Origin: Planotetraspora thailandica
GTDB lineage: Bacteria; Actinomycetota; Actinomycetes; Streptosporangiales; Streptosporangiaceae
Assembly (NCBI RefSeq): GCF_016863335.1
Contig: NZ_BOOR01000004.1
Location: 62,001-126,000 of the forward strand
Direction of reading: 5' to 3'
DNA length: 64,000 nucleotides
The translations under genes and the position numbers were made by a program. The notes below the pieces were generated by a model. That model was not told the DNA's origin, searched no databases, and saw only the letters and a list, made by a program, of their open reading frames with translations. Shown one piece after another: positions 9,051-18,530 of this stretch (its first letter is position 1; every line of letters begins with the position of its first letter).

Positions 9051-9875
9051 TCACCTGTCCGAGACCGCGGCTCTCGCCCGGGCCGCCTCCACACCGTCGA
9101 GGAGCAGGTCCAACCCCTCGGCGAAGGCGTCGTCCGCCTCCATTTCGAAGCGCTCGGGGGACGTGTCGCCGCTCTGCCCGGAGCGGCTGAGCCGTACGGA
9201 GTGGGGGAACCGTTCGGCGAAGTCGGGGGCGACGGCGGCCAGCAGCGCGGCGCGGCCGGACCACCACTCCTGGTCGGTCGTGCCGGTGGCTTCCGCGGCC
9301 TGACGCGACTCGGCGGCGGTCTGGGCGGTGCCGCGTATGAAGTGGAACAACGCGCTGACCACGCTGCGCAGGGTGGGGGCGGGCAGTCTGGCCTCGTCGA
9401 GCAGACGCAGCACCGTCTCCAGGACGGCCTGTTCATGGGGGCCGAGCACCGGGCGGGCGTAGGAGACCTGCAACACCCAGGGGTGGCGCAGGTAGAAGGC
9501 GCGCAGCCGGTAAGCCCATGAGGTGATCGCCGCCCGCCATCCGCCGGCCGGGTCGTGGCCGGAGTCGAGCTCGGCGTGGGCCGTGTCGTACATGAGGTCG
9601 AGCAGTTCGCCCTTGCCGGGGATGTAGGTGTACAGGGCCATGGAGGAGCGGCCGAGCCGTTCGCCGACCGATCGCATGGACAGGGCGGTGATGCCGCCCT
9701 CGTCGGCGATCTGGATGGCCGTGCGCACGATCACGTCCACGCTCAACCCCTGTTTGGGCCCGGGTCTGGCTGCCGCCTTCGGTCCTGGGGCGGGGTGTTC
9801 GCCGTCGTGCTCGGGTGAGGCCCACAGCAGGGTCATCACGCGTGCAGCGTCACCTTGTCCCGCGAAGACGTTCAC
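9051..9875 (-). CDS. TetR/AcrR family transcriptional regulator
   Basis: A 274-residue TetR-type repressor. The DNA-binding domain (about residues 42-90) contains SVDVIVRTAIQIADEGG, then SMRSVGERLGRSSMALYTYI. The C-terminal domain is of the TetR_C_1 type. The N-terminal ~40 residues are an unusual Pro/Gly-rich extension. GTG start at 9875, preceded by AAGGAG at suitable spacing. It is divergent from the alpha/beta hydrolase gene across 66 bp, so it probably controls that gene and itself. Confidence 0.88.
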   Translation of the reverse strand: MNVFAGQGDAARVMTLLWASPEHDGEHPAPGPKAAARPGPKQGLSVDVIVRTAIQIADEGGITALSMRSVGERLGRSSMALYTYIPGKGELLDLMYDTAHAELDSGHDPAGGWRAAITSWAYRLRAFYLRHPWVLQVSYARPVLGPHEQAVLETVLRLLDEARLPAPTLRSVVSALFHFIRGTAQTAAESRQAAEATGTTDQEWWSGRAALLAAVAPDFAERFPHSVRLSRSGQSGDTSPERFEMEADDAFAEGLDLLLDGVEAARARAAVSDR

Positions 9876-9941
9876 CGGTCATCTCCTTACGGCATAAGCT
9901 ATTGTCCGGACCCAATTGCCTTACAGTGTACGGAGATCTGC

Positions 9942-10793
9942 ATGGTGTCAGCGAAACTACACGACGGAAGCACGATCGACCTCGAGATCGACGGTACGGG
10001 CCCCACCGTGCTGCTCCCGGTCGACTCCCGGCCCGCCGAAGGCACGAAAGCCGACGAGCTGCGCCGATGGGGGATGGATCCGGCGCTCGGCCGATCCCTC
10101 ATCGAGGGCCTGCGCGACGCGTATCAGGTGGTCGCGTTCCCCTACGAGGCCCACGTCTTCGCCGTTCCCAAGCCCGGCACGCTGACCCCGGAGAACGTGG
10201 TTCACGACCTGCTGGCCGTCGCCGACGCCGTCGGCGCCGAACGTTTCGCCTACTACGGGTATTCGTGGCTGGCTCTGAGCGGGCTGCAACTGGCGATCCG
10301 CACCGACCGGCTGTCCGCCCTGGTCATGGGCGGGTTCCCGCCCGTCGGCGGGCCCTACGCCCAGATGCTGGCCGTCACGAAGGCGACCTACGAGCTGGCG
10401 GCGTCCGGGAGCGGGGGCGGCGAGACCACGCGGGCGGCGGGAGAGGAGGTCGACTGGTCGACGGTGGAGGTGACGCTGACCGAGCCGCAGACCCGGCAGT
10501 TCGTCACCCTGTACGAGGCGCTGCAGGGCTTCGACGACCGCGCCGTCCAGGGGCGGATCACCTGCCCGCGGCTGTGCTTCGTCGGCTCCGCCGACGAGAT
10601 CTCCTACGGCGAGCGCTGGGGAGGCGTGGACGTCAGCATGGCGGGCTCGGTCACGAGCGGCCGCGCCGAGCTGGAGTCGCTGGGCTGGGAGGTGCGGGTG
10701 CTGGACGGGCTCGACCACACCCTGGCGATGCAGCCCGCCAACGTGCTTCCCGTGCTGCGGCCGTGGCTGGACGCGGTGCTGGGGGGCCGGTGA
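9942..10793 (+). CDS. Alpha/beta hydrolase family protein
   Basis: A 283-residue protein with an alpha/beta hydrolase fold. The strand before the nucleophile elbow is FAYYGYSWLALSG. The elbow reads G-Y-S-W-L where the family has G-x-S-x-G, so the serine is present but the last glycine is replaced. A late GLDHT supplies the expected His, and FVGSADE lies near the usual acid position. ATG at 9942 is preceded by CGGAGA. Divergent from a TetR regulator. Likely an esterase, or a non-catalytic relative given the altered elbow; substrate unknown. Confidence 0.78.
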   Translation: MVSAKLHDGSTIDLEIDGTGPTVLLPVDSRPAEGTKADELRRWGMDPALGRSLIEGLRDAYQVVAFPYEAHVFAVPKPGTLTPENVVHDLLAVADAVGAERFAYYGYSWLALSGLQLAIRTDRLSALVMGGFPPVGGPYAQMLAVTKATYELAASGSGGGETTRAAGEEVDWSTVEVTLTEPQTRQFVTLYEALQGFDDRAVQGRITCPRLCFVGSADEISYGERWGGVDVSMAGSVTSGRAELESLGWEVRVLDGLDHTLAMQPANVLPVLRPWLDAVLGGR

Positions 10794-10800
10794 CCGGGTG

Positions 10801-10831
10801 GGCGGGGTGGCCTCTCGTCGGCCACCCCGCC
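10801..10831. terminator. Bidirectional hairpin terminator
   Basis: A perfect 12-bp stem (GGCGGGGTGGCC with its complement) and a 7-base loop lie between the convergent hydrolase gene and the aldo/keto reductase gene. No U-tract follows, which is usual for actinobacterial terminators. Confidence 0.75.
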
Positions 10832-10839
10832 GGCCGGGA

Positions 10840-11808
10840 TCAGATGTTGACGGTGCCCATCTGCTGGGCGTTGTAGCGTCCGCCGGAGACCTGCGCGGCC
10901 AGCGACTCGAGCGCGGCGAATTCCGCTGCGCCGAGTGTGACCTCCAGGGCGGCGGCGTTCTCCTCCAGGCGGTCGACGCGTCGCGTCCCGGGGATCGGCA
11001 CGACGTCGTCTCCCTGGGCGAGCACCCAGGCGAGCGCCACCTGGGCAGGGGTGGCGCCGATGCCCGCGGCGATCTCGCCGATCTTGCCGGCGAGCGCCTG
11101 GTTGGCGGCGAAGTTCTCCCCCTGCCAGCGCGGGTGGGTGTGGCGGACGTCGCCGGCGGTGAGGTCGCCCGCCGCGCCGGTCAGGAAACCGCGGCCGAGC
11201 GGGCTGTAGGGGACCAGGCCGATGCCGAGCTCCCGCAACGTCCGCAGGAGCTCGCTTTCGATGTCGCGGGTGAACAGCGAGTACTCGTACTGTCCCGCGC
11301 TGATCGGGTGGACGGCGTGGGCCCGCCGTACGGTCGCGGGCGCGGCCTCCGAGACGCCCAGGTGGAGCACCTTGCCGGCCTCGACCAGCTCCTTGAGCGC
11401 TCCCCAGGTCTCCTCGATCGGGACGTCGGGATCGACGCGGTGCTGGTAGTAGAGGTCGATGTGGTCGACGCCGAGCCGTTCGAGCGAGGCGTCGCAGGCC
11501 TTGCGCAGGTAGTCGGGGCGGCCGTTGGATCCGAGCCGGGTGCCGTCGGGCAGTCGCTCGATGCCGAACTTGGTGGCGATCACGACCTCGTCGCGGCGGC
11601 CGGCGACGGCCTTGCCGACGAGCCGTTCGTTGGTGAACGGCCCGTACGCGTCGGACGTGTCGAGGAAGGTGATGCCGAGGTCGAGGGCGCGGTGGATCGT
11701 GGCGGTGGACTGGGCGTCGTCGGCGGGGCCGTAGAAGTCGCTCATTCCCATGCAGCCCAGGCCGAGCGCGGACGTGCGCAGATCTTGGCCGAGCGCGCGC
11801 TGCTTCAT
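10840..11808 (-). CDS. Aldo/keto reductase
   Basis: A 322-residue NADPH-dependent oxidoreductase of the AKR superfamily. The N-terminal signature is [13 protein letters not shown]. The catalytic Asp and Tyr are in LDTSDAYG, the Lys in IATKFG and the His in LYYQHRVD, and the cofactor region VPIPGTRR is near the C-terminus. It resembles YakC/AKR13-type reductases of aldehydes. A MerR-type promoter with a 19-bp spacer and an 18-bp palindrome lies about 105 bp upstream, suggesting induction by an electrophile or oxidant. No merR gene is adjacent. Confidence 0.92.
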   Translation of the reverse strand: MKQRALGQDLRTSALGLGCMGMSDFYGPADDAQSTATIHRALDLGITFLDTSDAYGPFTNERLVGKAVAGRRDEVVIATKFGIERLPDGTRLGSNGRPDYLRKACDASLERLGVDHIDLYYQHRVDPDVPIEETWGALKELVEAGKVLHLGVSEAAPATVRRAHAVHPISAGQYEYSLFTRDIESELLRTLRELGIGLVPYSPLGRGFLTGAAGDLTAGDVRHTHPRWQGENFAANQALAGKIGEIAAGIGATPAQVALAWVLAQGDDVVPIPGTRRVDRLEENAAALEVTLGAAEFAALESLAAQVSGGRYNAQQMGTVNI

Positions 11809-11915
11809 TGCTCCCCCATCGTGGTGTCGTGGCGCCGATCGAAAAGGTCACGCATCGCCGCTTGTCCGCCGGTTTCGCGGCGCGGGACGCGGGGTGCGGG
11901 GTGATCGACATGTCC

Positions 11916-11946
11916 AGTCTTCTCCTTGGAGTGCACTCCAAGTCAA
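11916..11946 (-). promoter_or_regulatory. MerR-type promoter with 18-bp palindrome
   Basis: On the minus strand, TTGACT (-35, 11941-11946) and AAGACT (-10, 11916-11921) are separated by 19 bp. Nearly all of that spacer is covered by the perfect palindrome CTTGGAGTGCACTCCAAG (11925-11942). Over-long 19-bp spacers filled by a palindrome are the hallmark of promoters twisted into an active form by MerR-family activators. It drives the aldo/keto reductase gene. The cognate regulator is not next to it. Confidence 0.8.
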
Positions 11947-11999
11947 GCGGCCCCGGATCGTAGTGGTCCGGGGCCGTCCCGGGGGAGACGCCGCCCATT

Positions 12000-12875
12000 T
12001 CAGGGGATCAGGTAGGGCCGGGAAGAGTCGAGCAGGCCACGCTCGGAGAGCGCGCCGTACAGGGGGGTCGTCTCGGGGTGGTGGCCCCAGGTGTGGTCGC
12101 CGGAGCCGTCGCCCGCGTGCCCGAGGAGTTGGCGCTGCACGGGGGTCAGGTGGGCGAACCAGTCCTGCTCGGGCAGGGCGGCGACCTCGTCGCGGATGGT
12201 GATCCACCGGTAGGTGTAGCCGATGAAGACGACCTTGCGCGTGAAGTCGGAGTAGTTGTCCGAGCGCGCGTGCCACAGGCGGCGGTCGAACAGCAGCACG
12301 TCGCCGGGGTTGACGGTGAGCTCGACGGCGTCCGCGGGCTGGGGGAAGGTCATCGTGCGCTTGGGCGGGCCGGGCAGCCAGTTGGTGGTGTGGCTTCCCG
12401 GGATGACGGTCAGGTTGCCGCGGCCGGGCTGGGACACGTCCGACAGCCAGAAGGCCAGCTTGGCCGACATCCTGGGCCGCGGGTCGGTTTCGATCTCCCT
12501 GTTCTGGCGGCCGCCGTCCTGGTGCCATTCCCAGCGGAAGGGCCGTTCGGTCCTCAGCCGGGGGTGCACGTCGAAGTGCGAGTGGTAGACGTGCACGTTC
12601 CAGCCGAGCAGGGACCAGATGTAGGAGAAGGCGACAGGGTGGTCCAGGAGTCCGGCCAGTTCGGGGCAGTGGGTCACGGCGCTCAACTGGTGCAGGGCGA
12701 CGCCTGCCGCGCCCTCAGGTGAGCTCGTGTACGCCCGGTCGATCGCGCCGCGGTAGAAGTCCACCTCCTGCGGGCTCAGGACGCCGGGGATGAGCAGGTA
12801 GCCGTCCCTGTTGAACTGCTCCCGCTCAGCTTCGGACATGGGGGCCCAGGCGTTGAGCATGGAGACGTGAGTCAT
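12000..12875 (-). CDS. Phytanoyl-CoA dioxygenase (PhyH) family protein
   Basis: A 291-residue Fe(II)/2-oxoglutarate dioxygenase-like protein. The iron-binding HxD is in WEWHQDGG, with a distal His candidate in RLWHARSDN. GNLTVIPGSH is the conserved PhyH segment, and FNRDGYLLIPGVLS is the typical N-terminal motif. Members hydroxylate fatty acyl-CoAs, ectoine or secondary metabolites; the substrate is not evident. ATG 12875 is preferred over the upstream TTG at 12887. It is followed on the same strand by the aldo/keto reductase, but about 190 bp and a promoter separate them. Confidence 0.87.
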   Translation of the reverse strand: MTHVSMLNAWAPMSEAEREQFNRDGYLLIPGVLSPQEVDFYRGAIDRAYTSSPEGAAGVALHQLSAVTHCPELAGLLDHPVAFSYIWSLLGWNVHVYHSHFDVHPRLRTERPFRWEWHQDGGRQNREIETDPRPRMSAKLAFWLSDVSQPGRGNLTVIPGSHTTNWLPGPPKRTMTFPQPADAVELTVNPGDVLLFDRRLWHARSDNYSDFTRKVVFIGYTYRWITIRDEVAALPEQDWFAHLTPVQRQLLGHAGDGSGDHTWGHHPETTPLYGALSERGLLDSSRPYLIP

Positions 12876-13081
12876 GGCCGGTTCCAATCGTGAATGTGGA
12901 GAGGTCGTCGTTGCGACGAGTGGGTCACCCTGTTGTTTCCCGATGGCCCCATTTGCGTTCGCGTATCAGGTGTGATGCTCGCCGGACGCGTGAAGTTCTC
13001 CGGAGATGCCGGCCTGGGCCTCCTGACCTGGCCGGAGTGGGCCGCGGCGGAATTGTCGGTGGCGTCGGTCACCATGGCGTC

Positions 13082-13561
13082 ATGGCTTCGTGGCAGGAGA
13101 TAGAGCAGGAGATCCCCGAGTTGGCCGCCCGCGTGCTGGCGGTCATGGGGGTGCGCAAGCACAAGGCGATGGCGACCGTCCGCAAGGACGGTTCGCCGCG
13201 GATCAGCGGCACCGAGGTGGAGTTCAAGGCCGGCGAGGTCTGGCTGGGCTCGATGCCCCGGGCGGTGAAGGCGCTCGACCTGCTGCGCGACCCGCGGGTG
13301 GCGATCCAGGCGCAGTCGGACGACCCGGACGAGTCGAATCCCGGGGCGTGGATGGGCGACGCGAAGCTGGCGGGCCGGGCGGTCGAGGTCACCGATCCGG
13401 AGGTCGTGCGGAACTTCGGGGGTCCGCCGGGGCAGGAGTTCCACCTTTTCCGGATCGACGTCACCGAGGTCGTGCTGACGAAGGTCGACGAGGAGGGCAA
13501 ACATCTCGTGGTCGAGATGTGGCACGAGGACGGCGGGCATCGCGTGGTGAAGCGCACGTAG
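13082..13561 (+). CDS. Pyridoxamine 5'-phosphate oxidase-fold protein
   Basis: A 159-residue split-barrel flavin-binding protein. It begins MASWQEIEQEIPELAARV and contains the strand pair KHKAMATVRKDGSPRISGTE and MPRAVKALDLLRDPRVAI, features of the PPOX/F420-binding actinobacterial family. Such proteins bind FMN, F420 or haem and act as small reductases or oxidases. The start at ATG 13082 matches the usual N-terminus; the longer frame from 12890 looks non-coding. Its neighbours give no pathway context. Confidence 0.85.
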   Translation: MASWQEIEQEIPELAARVLAVMGVRKHKAMATVRKDGSPRISGTEVEFKAGEVWLGSMPRAVKALDLLRDPRVAIQAQSDDPDESNPGAWMGDAKLAGRAVEVTDPEVVRNFGGPPGQEFHLFRIDVTEVVLTKVDEEGKHLVVEMWHEDGGHRVVKRT

Positions 13562-13670
13562 CCTCGCTCGTTGCGGGCGGCCTCAGGCCTGTGGCCCCTA
13601 GGTCCCTGTACGGGCGGGGGCCGTCCGGGCCGGGTGCCGGGTGCTCTTGGGCAGTGCGGGCATCGCGCGA

Positions 13671-14444
13671 TCAGTGCACGCTCATGCCGCCGTCGACGCG
13701 GATCTCCTGCCCGGTGACGAACGCTGAGGCGTCCCCGGCGAGGAAGACCGTGGCGGAGGCGAAGTCGGCGGGCTCGCCGTTGCGGCCGATCATGTGGCGC
13801 GCCGCCATCGCGTCCACGCGTCCGGGGATGGCCTGGGTGGACGCGGTCAGGGGAGTGAGCACGAAGCCGGGGATGATCGTGTTGCTGGTGACGCCGGAGG
13901 CCGACCAGGCCTCTGCCTGCGACCGGGTCAGGCCGCAGATGCCCGCTTTGGAGGCGCCGTAGACGCCGCTGTCGCCGAAGGCGCTGATCGACTGCTGGGA
14001 TCCGATGTTGATGATGCGCCCCCAGCCGCGCTCGGCCATCAGGGGGCCGAAATGCTGGCCCAGCAGGTAGGGGGCGGTGAGGTTGAGCGCGATGGTCTGG
14101 TCGTAGTCCTCGGTGGTGAGCTCTCCCATGGGGCGCCTGATGTTGTTGGCGGCGCTGTTGACGAGCACGTCGATGTCGCCGAAGAAGCCGGCGGCCTGCT
14201 CGCAGACGCGGGCGACGGCCGTGCGGTCGGCGAGGTCGGCGGCGATGGAGGCGGCGCGCACGCCGTGGTCTTCGAGCCGGGCGACGGCCTTGGTCAGTTC
14301 CTCTTCGCGGCGGGCCACGATGACCACGGCGGCTCCGGTCCTGCCGAGCGCCTCGGCGATGGCGTGGCCGATGCCGGAGCTTCCGCCGGTGACCAGGGCG
14401 ACGCGGCCGTGGAGGGCGAACAAGGACTCAAGATATGCCGACAT
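13671..14444 (-). CDS. SDR family oxidoreductase
   Basis: A 257-residue classical short-chain dehydrogenase. The nucleotide-binding motif is TGGSSGIG near residue 20, the NNAG-equivalent reads NSAA, the active-site Ser is in INIGSQQS, and YGASK carries Tyr and Lys. The arginine of VARREEEL suggests NADP(H) preference. Closest in style to gluconate 5-dehydrogenase/2-deoxygluconate dehydrogenase-type SDRs, but the substrate cannot be assigned. It stands alone, convergent with the PPOX-fold gene. Confidence 0.9.
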   Translation of the reverse strand: MSAYLESLFALHGRVALVTGGSSGIGHAIAEALGRTGAAVVIVARREEELTKAVARLEDHGVRAASIAADLADRTAVARVCEQAAGFFGDIDVLVNSAANNIRRPMGELTTEDYDQTIALNLTAPYLLGQHFGPLMAERGWGRIINIGSQQSISAFGDSGVYGASKAGICGLTRSQAEAWSASGVTSNTIIPGFVLTPLTASTQAIPGRVDAMAARHMIGRNGEPADFASATVFLAGDASAFVTGQEIRVDGGMSVH

Positions 14445-14580
14445 GTCGCAGGAAGTTACCAGGCGCCGGGCCGGAATTGGTGGGATGTTCGGCTGAATCG
14501 TGTGGCCGTGTGTCTGCGGCCTCGTGTGTCGTCGTCCGTGCTGCCGTCCGTGCCGTCGGTTGCGGTGTCTACGGCGGTGT

Positions 14581-15171
14581 CTACTGCGGCGTCTGTTGTG
14601 AGGTCTCTTGCGGGCGGCAGCGCGCGGCGTCGTCTTCGGCGGCCATCTCCCGCATCGCCGCCTGGATCTTCCGCATGACGGTCTCCAGGGTGCGGAGCGT
14701 CTCGGTGTCGAGCCGTTGGAGGATCCGGCGGTAGCCGGCGGCCCCGGCGTCCATGATCTCGGCGGTGAGCCTCTTGCCGGCGTCGGTGAGCTCGACGCGG
14801 CGGATCCGCCGGTCGTTGGGGTCTTCTCTGCGGGCGGCCAGGCCCTGGGCGACGATGCGGTCGACGATGCCGGTGACGGTGCCGAGGCCGACGTGGAGGT
14901 GGCGGGCGAGCTCCTGGCCGGCTGTGGACCCGTGGGATGCCAGGAACATTACGACTTTGAGCTGCTGCATGGTCAGGTTGGAGGCGATGATGGGCAGCGA
15001 CCGGTCGCGGGCGAAGAACCGGCCGAGTCCTCGTTGCAGCTCGGCGAGGCGGCTGATGATCTCGTCCCGCTCATCGGCCGGGGTCTGGTCGCCGGTGTGA
15101 TCCGGACCGGGGCTCGGCGTGCCGACGTCGGCTGCTGCGTCGCCGGGCCGCCCTGTTCGACAGTCGCTCAC
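14581..15171 (-). CDS. MarR family transcriptional regulator
   Basis: A 196-residue winged-helix regulator. The DNA-binding part contains LTMQQLKVVMFLASHGSTAG, the recognition-helix region HVGLGTVTGIVDRIVAQGL, and the wing DPNDRRIRRVELTDAGK. I chose GTG 15171, six bases after GAGAGG, over the longer frame. Divergent from a large RND transporter gene, which it very likely represses until a drug or phenolic ligand binds. The shared intergenic region contains an inverted repeat fitting a MarR site. Confidence 0.9.
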   Translation of the reverse strand: MSDCRTGRPGDAAADVGTPSPGPDHTGDQTPADERDEIISRLAELQRGLGRFFARDRSLPIIASNLTMQQLKVVMFLASHGSTAGQELARHLHVGLGTVTGIVDRIVAQGLAARREDPNDRRIRRVELTDAGKRLTAEIMDAGAAGYRRILQRLDTETLRTLETVMRKIQAAMREMAAEDDAARCRPQETSQQTPQ

Positions 15172-15213
15172 GTTCACCTCTCGCCTGGAGAGGTTACCAG
15201 AAGTTAATGGCCC

Positions 15214-15263
15214 GCTAAATGTTCGTGCGATGCGAAGTGTTATGGTTAGGCGAAACACTTAGC
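15214..15263. promoter_or_regulatory. Candidate MarR operator for the RND pump
   Basis: GCTAAATGTT (15214-15223) and AACACTTAGC (15254-15263) form an inverted repeat with one mismatch. A nested perfect pair, AGTGTT/AACACT, lies at 15236-15241 and 15254-15259. The region is unusually AT-rich for this genome and sits between the divergent MarR and RND genes, where the promoters must be. Confidence 0.6.
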
Positions 15264-15301
15264 GTCTCAACTTCGATGTGTACGGTTAAGGAGCTTGCCA
15301 G

Positions 15302-18300
15302 ATGACCTCCCTGGCCAGGCTGAGCCTTGCCAACCGCAGTCTCGTCATCATGATTGCGCTTGTGCTCGGTGCTTTAGGCGCCTTCGCGATTCCCTCGCTG
15401 AAACAACAGCTTTTCCCCTCGCTGGAGTTCCCGGCGGCGTTCGCTGTGGCGAGCTATCCCGGCGCCTCGCCTGAGATCGTCGAGGAGCAGGTCACCAAAC
15501 CCATCGAGAGCGGCTTCCAGGGCCTTCCCGGCGTGACCTCGGTGACCTCGACCTCGAAGGAGGGCACCGCGCAGATCCAGGTGTCCTACGAGTTCGGCAC
15601 CGACGTCGACGACATGGTCAGCAAGATGCAGCAGGCCGTCGCCCGGATCAAGCCGCAGCTGCCCGACAGTGTGGACCCGCAGGTGGTGGCCGGGAGCACC
15701 GACGACATCCCGGTGATGGTCATCGCGGTCGACGACGCCGGTGACCCGCACGGCACCTACGAGAAGCTCGAGCAGGTCATGGTGCCCCAGTTGCAGGGCA
15801 TCAGCGGCGTGCGCGACGTGTCCGTCAGCGGCGCCGCGGAGAAGCAGGTCGTGATCACGCCCGACCAGGACAAGCTCGCTCGGCACGGTCTGTCGGCGGC
15901 GGCGATCCCCGACCTGCTGCGCGCCAACGGCACGCTCATCCCGGCGGGCAGCTTCAACCAGGACGGCCGCTCGCTCACAGTGCAGACCGGCGACCGCATC
16001 CAGACCGTCGACGACCTGAAGAACCTCTACCTCGTGCCCGCCCCTCCGGCTCCGCAGGCCGCCCAGGGCGCCGCGGCGGGACGGCTGCCCGGTGGGGCGG
16101 CCCGCGCCGTCAAGGCTCCCAGGCCGCCCCAGCCGGTCAAGCTCGGCGACGTGGCCACCATCGCCATCAAGGACGCGCCCGCGACCGCGCTGACCCGCAC
16201 CAACGGCAAGGCGAGCCTCGGCGTGTCCATCACGATGACCCCCGACGGCAACGCGGTGCAGATCTCCCACGACGTGCGTGACGCGCTGCCCGGGCTCACC
16301 CACTCCCTGGGCGACGTCTCCCAGATGACGGTGGTGTTCGACCAGGCGCCCTATGTGGAGCGTTCGATCGAGGACCTGACCACCGAGGGCCTGCTCGGCC
16401 TGGCCTTCGCCGTACTGATCATCTTGGTGTTCCTGCTGTCGGTACGGTCGACGCTGGTGACGGCGGTGTCCATCCCGCTGTCGGTGGTCATCGCCCTGAT
16501 CGCCCTGTGGGTGGGCGACTACTCGCTCAACCTGCTGACCCTGGGCGCCCTGACCATCGCCATCGGCCGGGTCGTCGACGACTCCATCGTGGTTCTGGAG
16601 AACATCAAACGACATCTGACGTACGGCGAGCCGAAGCGGCAGGCCATCGTGGCCGCGGTGCGCGAGGTGTCGGGCGCGGTCACGGCCTCCACGCTGACGA
16701 CGGTGGCCGTCTTCCTGCCCATCGCGTTCGTCGGCGGTCTGGTCGGCCAGCTGTTCAGCCCGTTCGCGATCACCGTGACGGTGGCGCTGCTCGCCTCGCT
16801 GCTGGTCGCCCTGACGGTCATCCCGATCCTGGCGTACTGGTTCCTCAAGTCGCCCGCCCTGACCCCGCAGGAGGCCGAGGCCGCCCGCGAGGACGCCGAG
16901 CGCAAGGAGCTGCGCAGCCCGCTGCAGCGGATCTACCTGCCGGTACTGCGGTTCGCCACCAGGCGGCGGCTGGTCACCGTACTGATCGGCGTGGTCGTCT
17001 TCATCGGCACGATGGGCCTGGCGCCCAACCTGCGGACCAACTTCCTCGACTCGTCCGGCAACAACACCACCCAGATCAACCAGCGCATGCCGGTCGGCAC
17101 CGACCTGGCCACCACCGACGCCGCGGCCAAGAAGGTGGAGTCGGTCGTCTCGTCGGTCAAGGGCGTCGAGTCCTACCAGGTCACCGTCGGCGGCGGAAAC
17201 CAGTTCATCGCGGGCGTCGGGGGAGGGGCCGACCGCGCCTCCTTCTCCATCACGATCGCCGACGGCGTCGACACGCCGGCGCTGGAGCAGAAGCTGCGCG
17301 ACCGGCTCAAGACCCTGTCGGACGTGGGCGACGTCACGGTCGGCGGGGGAGGGGGCGGTGGCCTCAACTCCAACCAGCTTCAGGTGATCCTGCAGGGTTC
17401 TGACACCGACCAGCTGAAGAAGGCCGCCGACGCCGTCAGCGGCGCGATGTCCGGGATCGGCGGCCTGCGTGACGTGTCGTCCAACCTCGAGGCCAGCGCT
17501 CCGCGCGTCGAGGTTCACGTCGACCGGGAGAAGGCCGCCGCCAGGGGCCTCAACGAGGCCGGCATCGGCCAGCTCGTCGCTCAGTCGTTCCGGGGCACCC
17601 CGGTCGGCTCGCTCGACATCGACGAGCGCTCCAGCGACATCGTGCTGCGCCTCGGCGACGCGCCCGACGACATCAACGCGATCAAGAACCTGAAGGTCCC
17701 CACGGCCACCGGGTTGATCAAGCTGAGCGACGTGGCCGACGTGGCCAGGACCGACGGGCCGACGCAGATCACCCGGCAGGACGGCGAACGGACCGCGACC
17801 GTATCCGGGACGGCCGACGCCTCCGACCTCGGCGCGATCACCACCAAGGTCACCGACAAGCTGAAGACGCTCACCCTGCCGGCCGGGGTGAAATACGAGA
17901 TCGGCGGAGCGAGCTCCGATCAGGACGAGGCGTTCTCCAGCCTCGGCCTGGCGATGCTCCTGGCGATCGCCATCGTCTTCATGATCATGGTGGCGACGTT
18001 CCGCAGCCTCGTACAGCCGCTGATCCTGCTCGTGTCCGTCCCGTTCGCGGCGACCGGCGCGATCGGGCTCCTGCTGGCCACCGACACCGCGCTCGGCGTC
18101 CCGGCGCTGATCGGCATGCTGATGCTGATCGGCATCGTGGTCACCAACGCGATCGTGCTGATCGACCTGATCAACCAGTACCGCGCCAAGGGGCTGGGCA
18201 TCGTCGAGGCCGTCATCGAAGGCGGCCGGCGCCGGCTGCGTCCCATCCTCATGACGGCGATCGCGACGATCTGCGCGCTCACGCCGATGGCGCTGGGCGT

Positions 18301-18511
18301 CACCGGCTCGGGCGGGTTCATCTCCCAGCCGCTGGCCATCGTCGTGATCGGCGGCCTGATCTCCTCGACCCTGCTCACCCTGGTGCTGGTGCCCACCCTC
18401 TACACCATGGTCGAGCGGACCAAGGAGCGGCTGCGCCGTACGCCCAAGGCGCCCAAGGGCGGCGAGGACGTGACGGTGTACGACAAGGAGGCATTGGCCC
18501 CGGCCAAGTGA
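15302..18511 (+). CDS. RND efflux transporter (AcrB-like permease)
   Basis: A 1069-residue resistance-nodulation-division pump with the full duplicated topology: TM1, a large periplasmic-type loop, TM2-6, then TM7, a second loop and TM8-12. The proton-relay aspartates are D426-D427 in GRVVDD. A glycine-rich loop insertion (about residue 680) is an oddity. AAGGAG precedes ATG 15302. No membrane-fusion or outer-membrane gene is adjacent, as usual for actinobacterial members. The divergent MarR regulator suggests inducible drug or metabolite export. Confidence 0.93.
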   Translation: MTSLARLSLANRSLVIMIALVLGALGAFAIPSLKQQLFPSLEFPAAFAVASYPGASPEIVEEQVTKPIESGFQGLPGVTSVTSTSKEGTAQIQVSYEFGTDVDDMVSKMQQAVARIKPQLPDSVDPQVVAGSTDDIPVMVIAVDDAGDPHGTYEKLEQVMVPQLQGISGVRDVSVSGAAEKQVVITPDQDKLARHGLSAAAIPDLLRANGTLIPAGSFNQDGRSLTVQTGDRIQTVDDLKNLYLVPAPPAPQAAQGAAAGRLPGGAARAVKAPRPPQPVKLGDVATIAIKDAPATALTRTNGKASLGVSITMTPDGNAVQISHDVRDALPGLTHSLGDVSQMTVVFDQAPYVERSIEDLTTEGLLGLAFAVLIILVFLLSVRSTLVTAVSIPLSVVIALIALWVGDYSLNLLTLGALTIAIGRVVDDSIVVLENIKRHLTYGEPKRQAIVAAVREVSGAVTASTLTTVAVFLPIAFVGGLVGQLFSPFAITVTVALLASLLVALTVIPILAYWFLKSPALTPQEAEAAREDAERKELRSPLQRIYLPVLRFATRRRLVTVLIGVVVFIGTMGLAPNLRTNFLDSSGNNTTQINQRMPVGTDLATTDAAAKKVESVVSSVKGVESYQVTVGGGNQFIAGVGGGADRASFSITIADGVDTPALEQKLRDRLKTLSDVGDVTVGGGGGGGLNSNQLQVILQGSDTDQLKKAADAVSGAMSGIGGLRDVSSNLEASAPRVEVHVDREKAAARGLNEAGIGQLVAQSFRGTPVGSLDIDERSSDIVLRLGDAPDDINAIKNLKVPTATGLIKLSDVADVARTDGPTQITRQDGERTATVSGTADASDLGAITTKVTDKLKTLTLPAGVKYEIGGASSDQDEAFSSLGLAMLLAIAIVFMIMVATFRSLVQPLILLVSVPFAATGAIGLLLATDTALGVPALIGMLMLIGIVVTNAIVLIDLINQYRAKGLGIVEAVIEGGRRRLRPILMTAIATICALTPMALGVTGSGGFISQPLAIVVIGGLISSTLLTLVLVPTLYTMVERTKERLRRTPKAPKGGEDVTVYDKEALAPAK

Positions 18512-18530
18512 CCGGGCCGACGATCCTGTG

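Noticed and set aside
10604-11998. Long minus-strand frame beginning MSITPHPAS just downstream of the MerR-type promoter
   Set aside because: It overlaps the aldo/keto reductase out of frame, is Arg-rich shadow coding in its remaining length, and has no family signature. Only its start codon near the predicted transcription start made it tempting.
15374-17518. 714-codon antisense frame inside the RND gene
   Set aside because: Its composition (Gly/Arg/Asp/His/Gln/Val-rich, no domain) is that of an antisense shadow of a conserved transporter.
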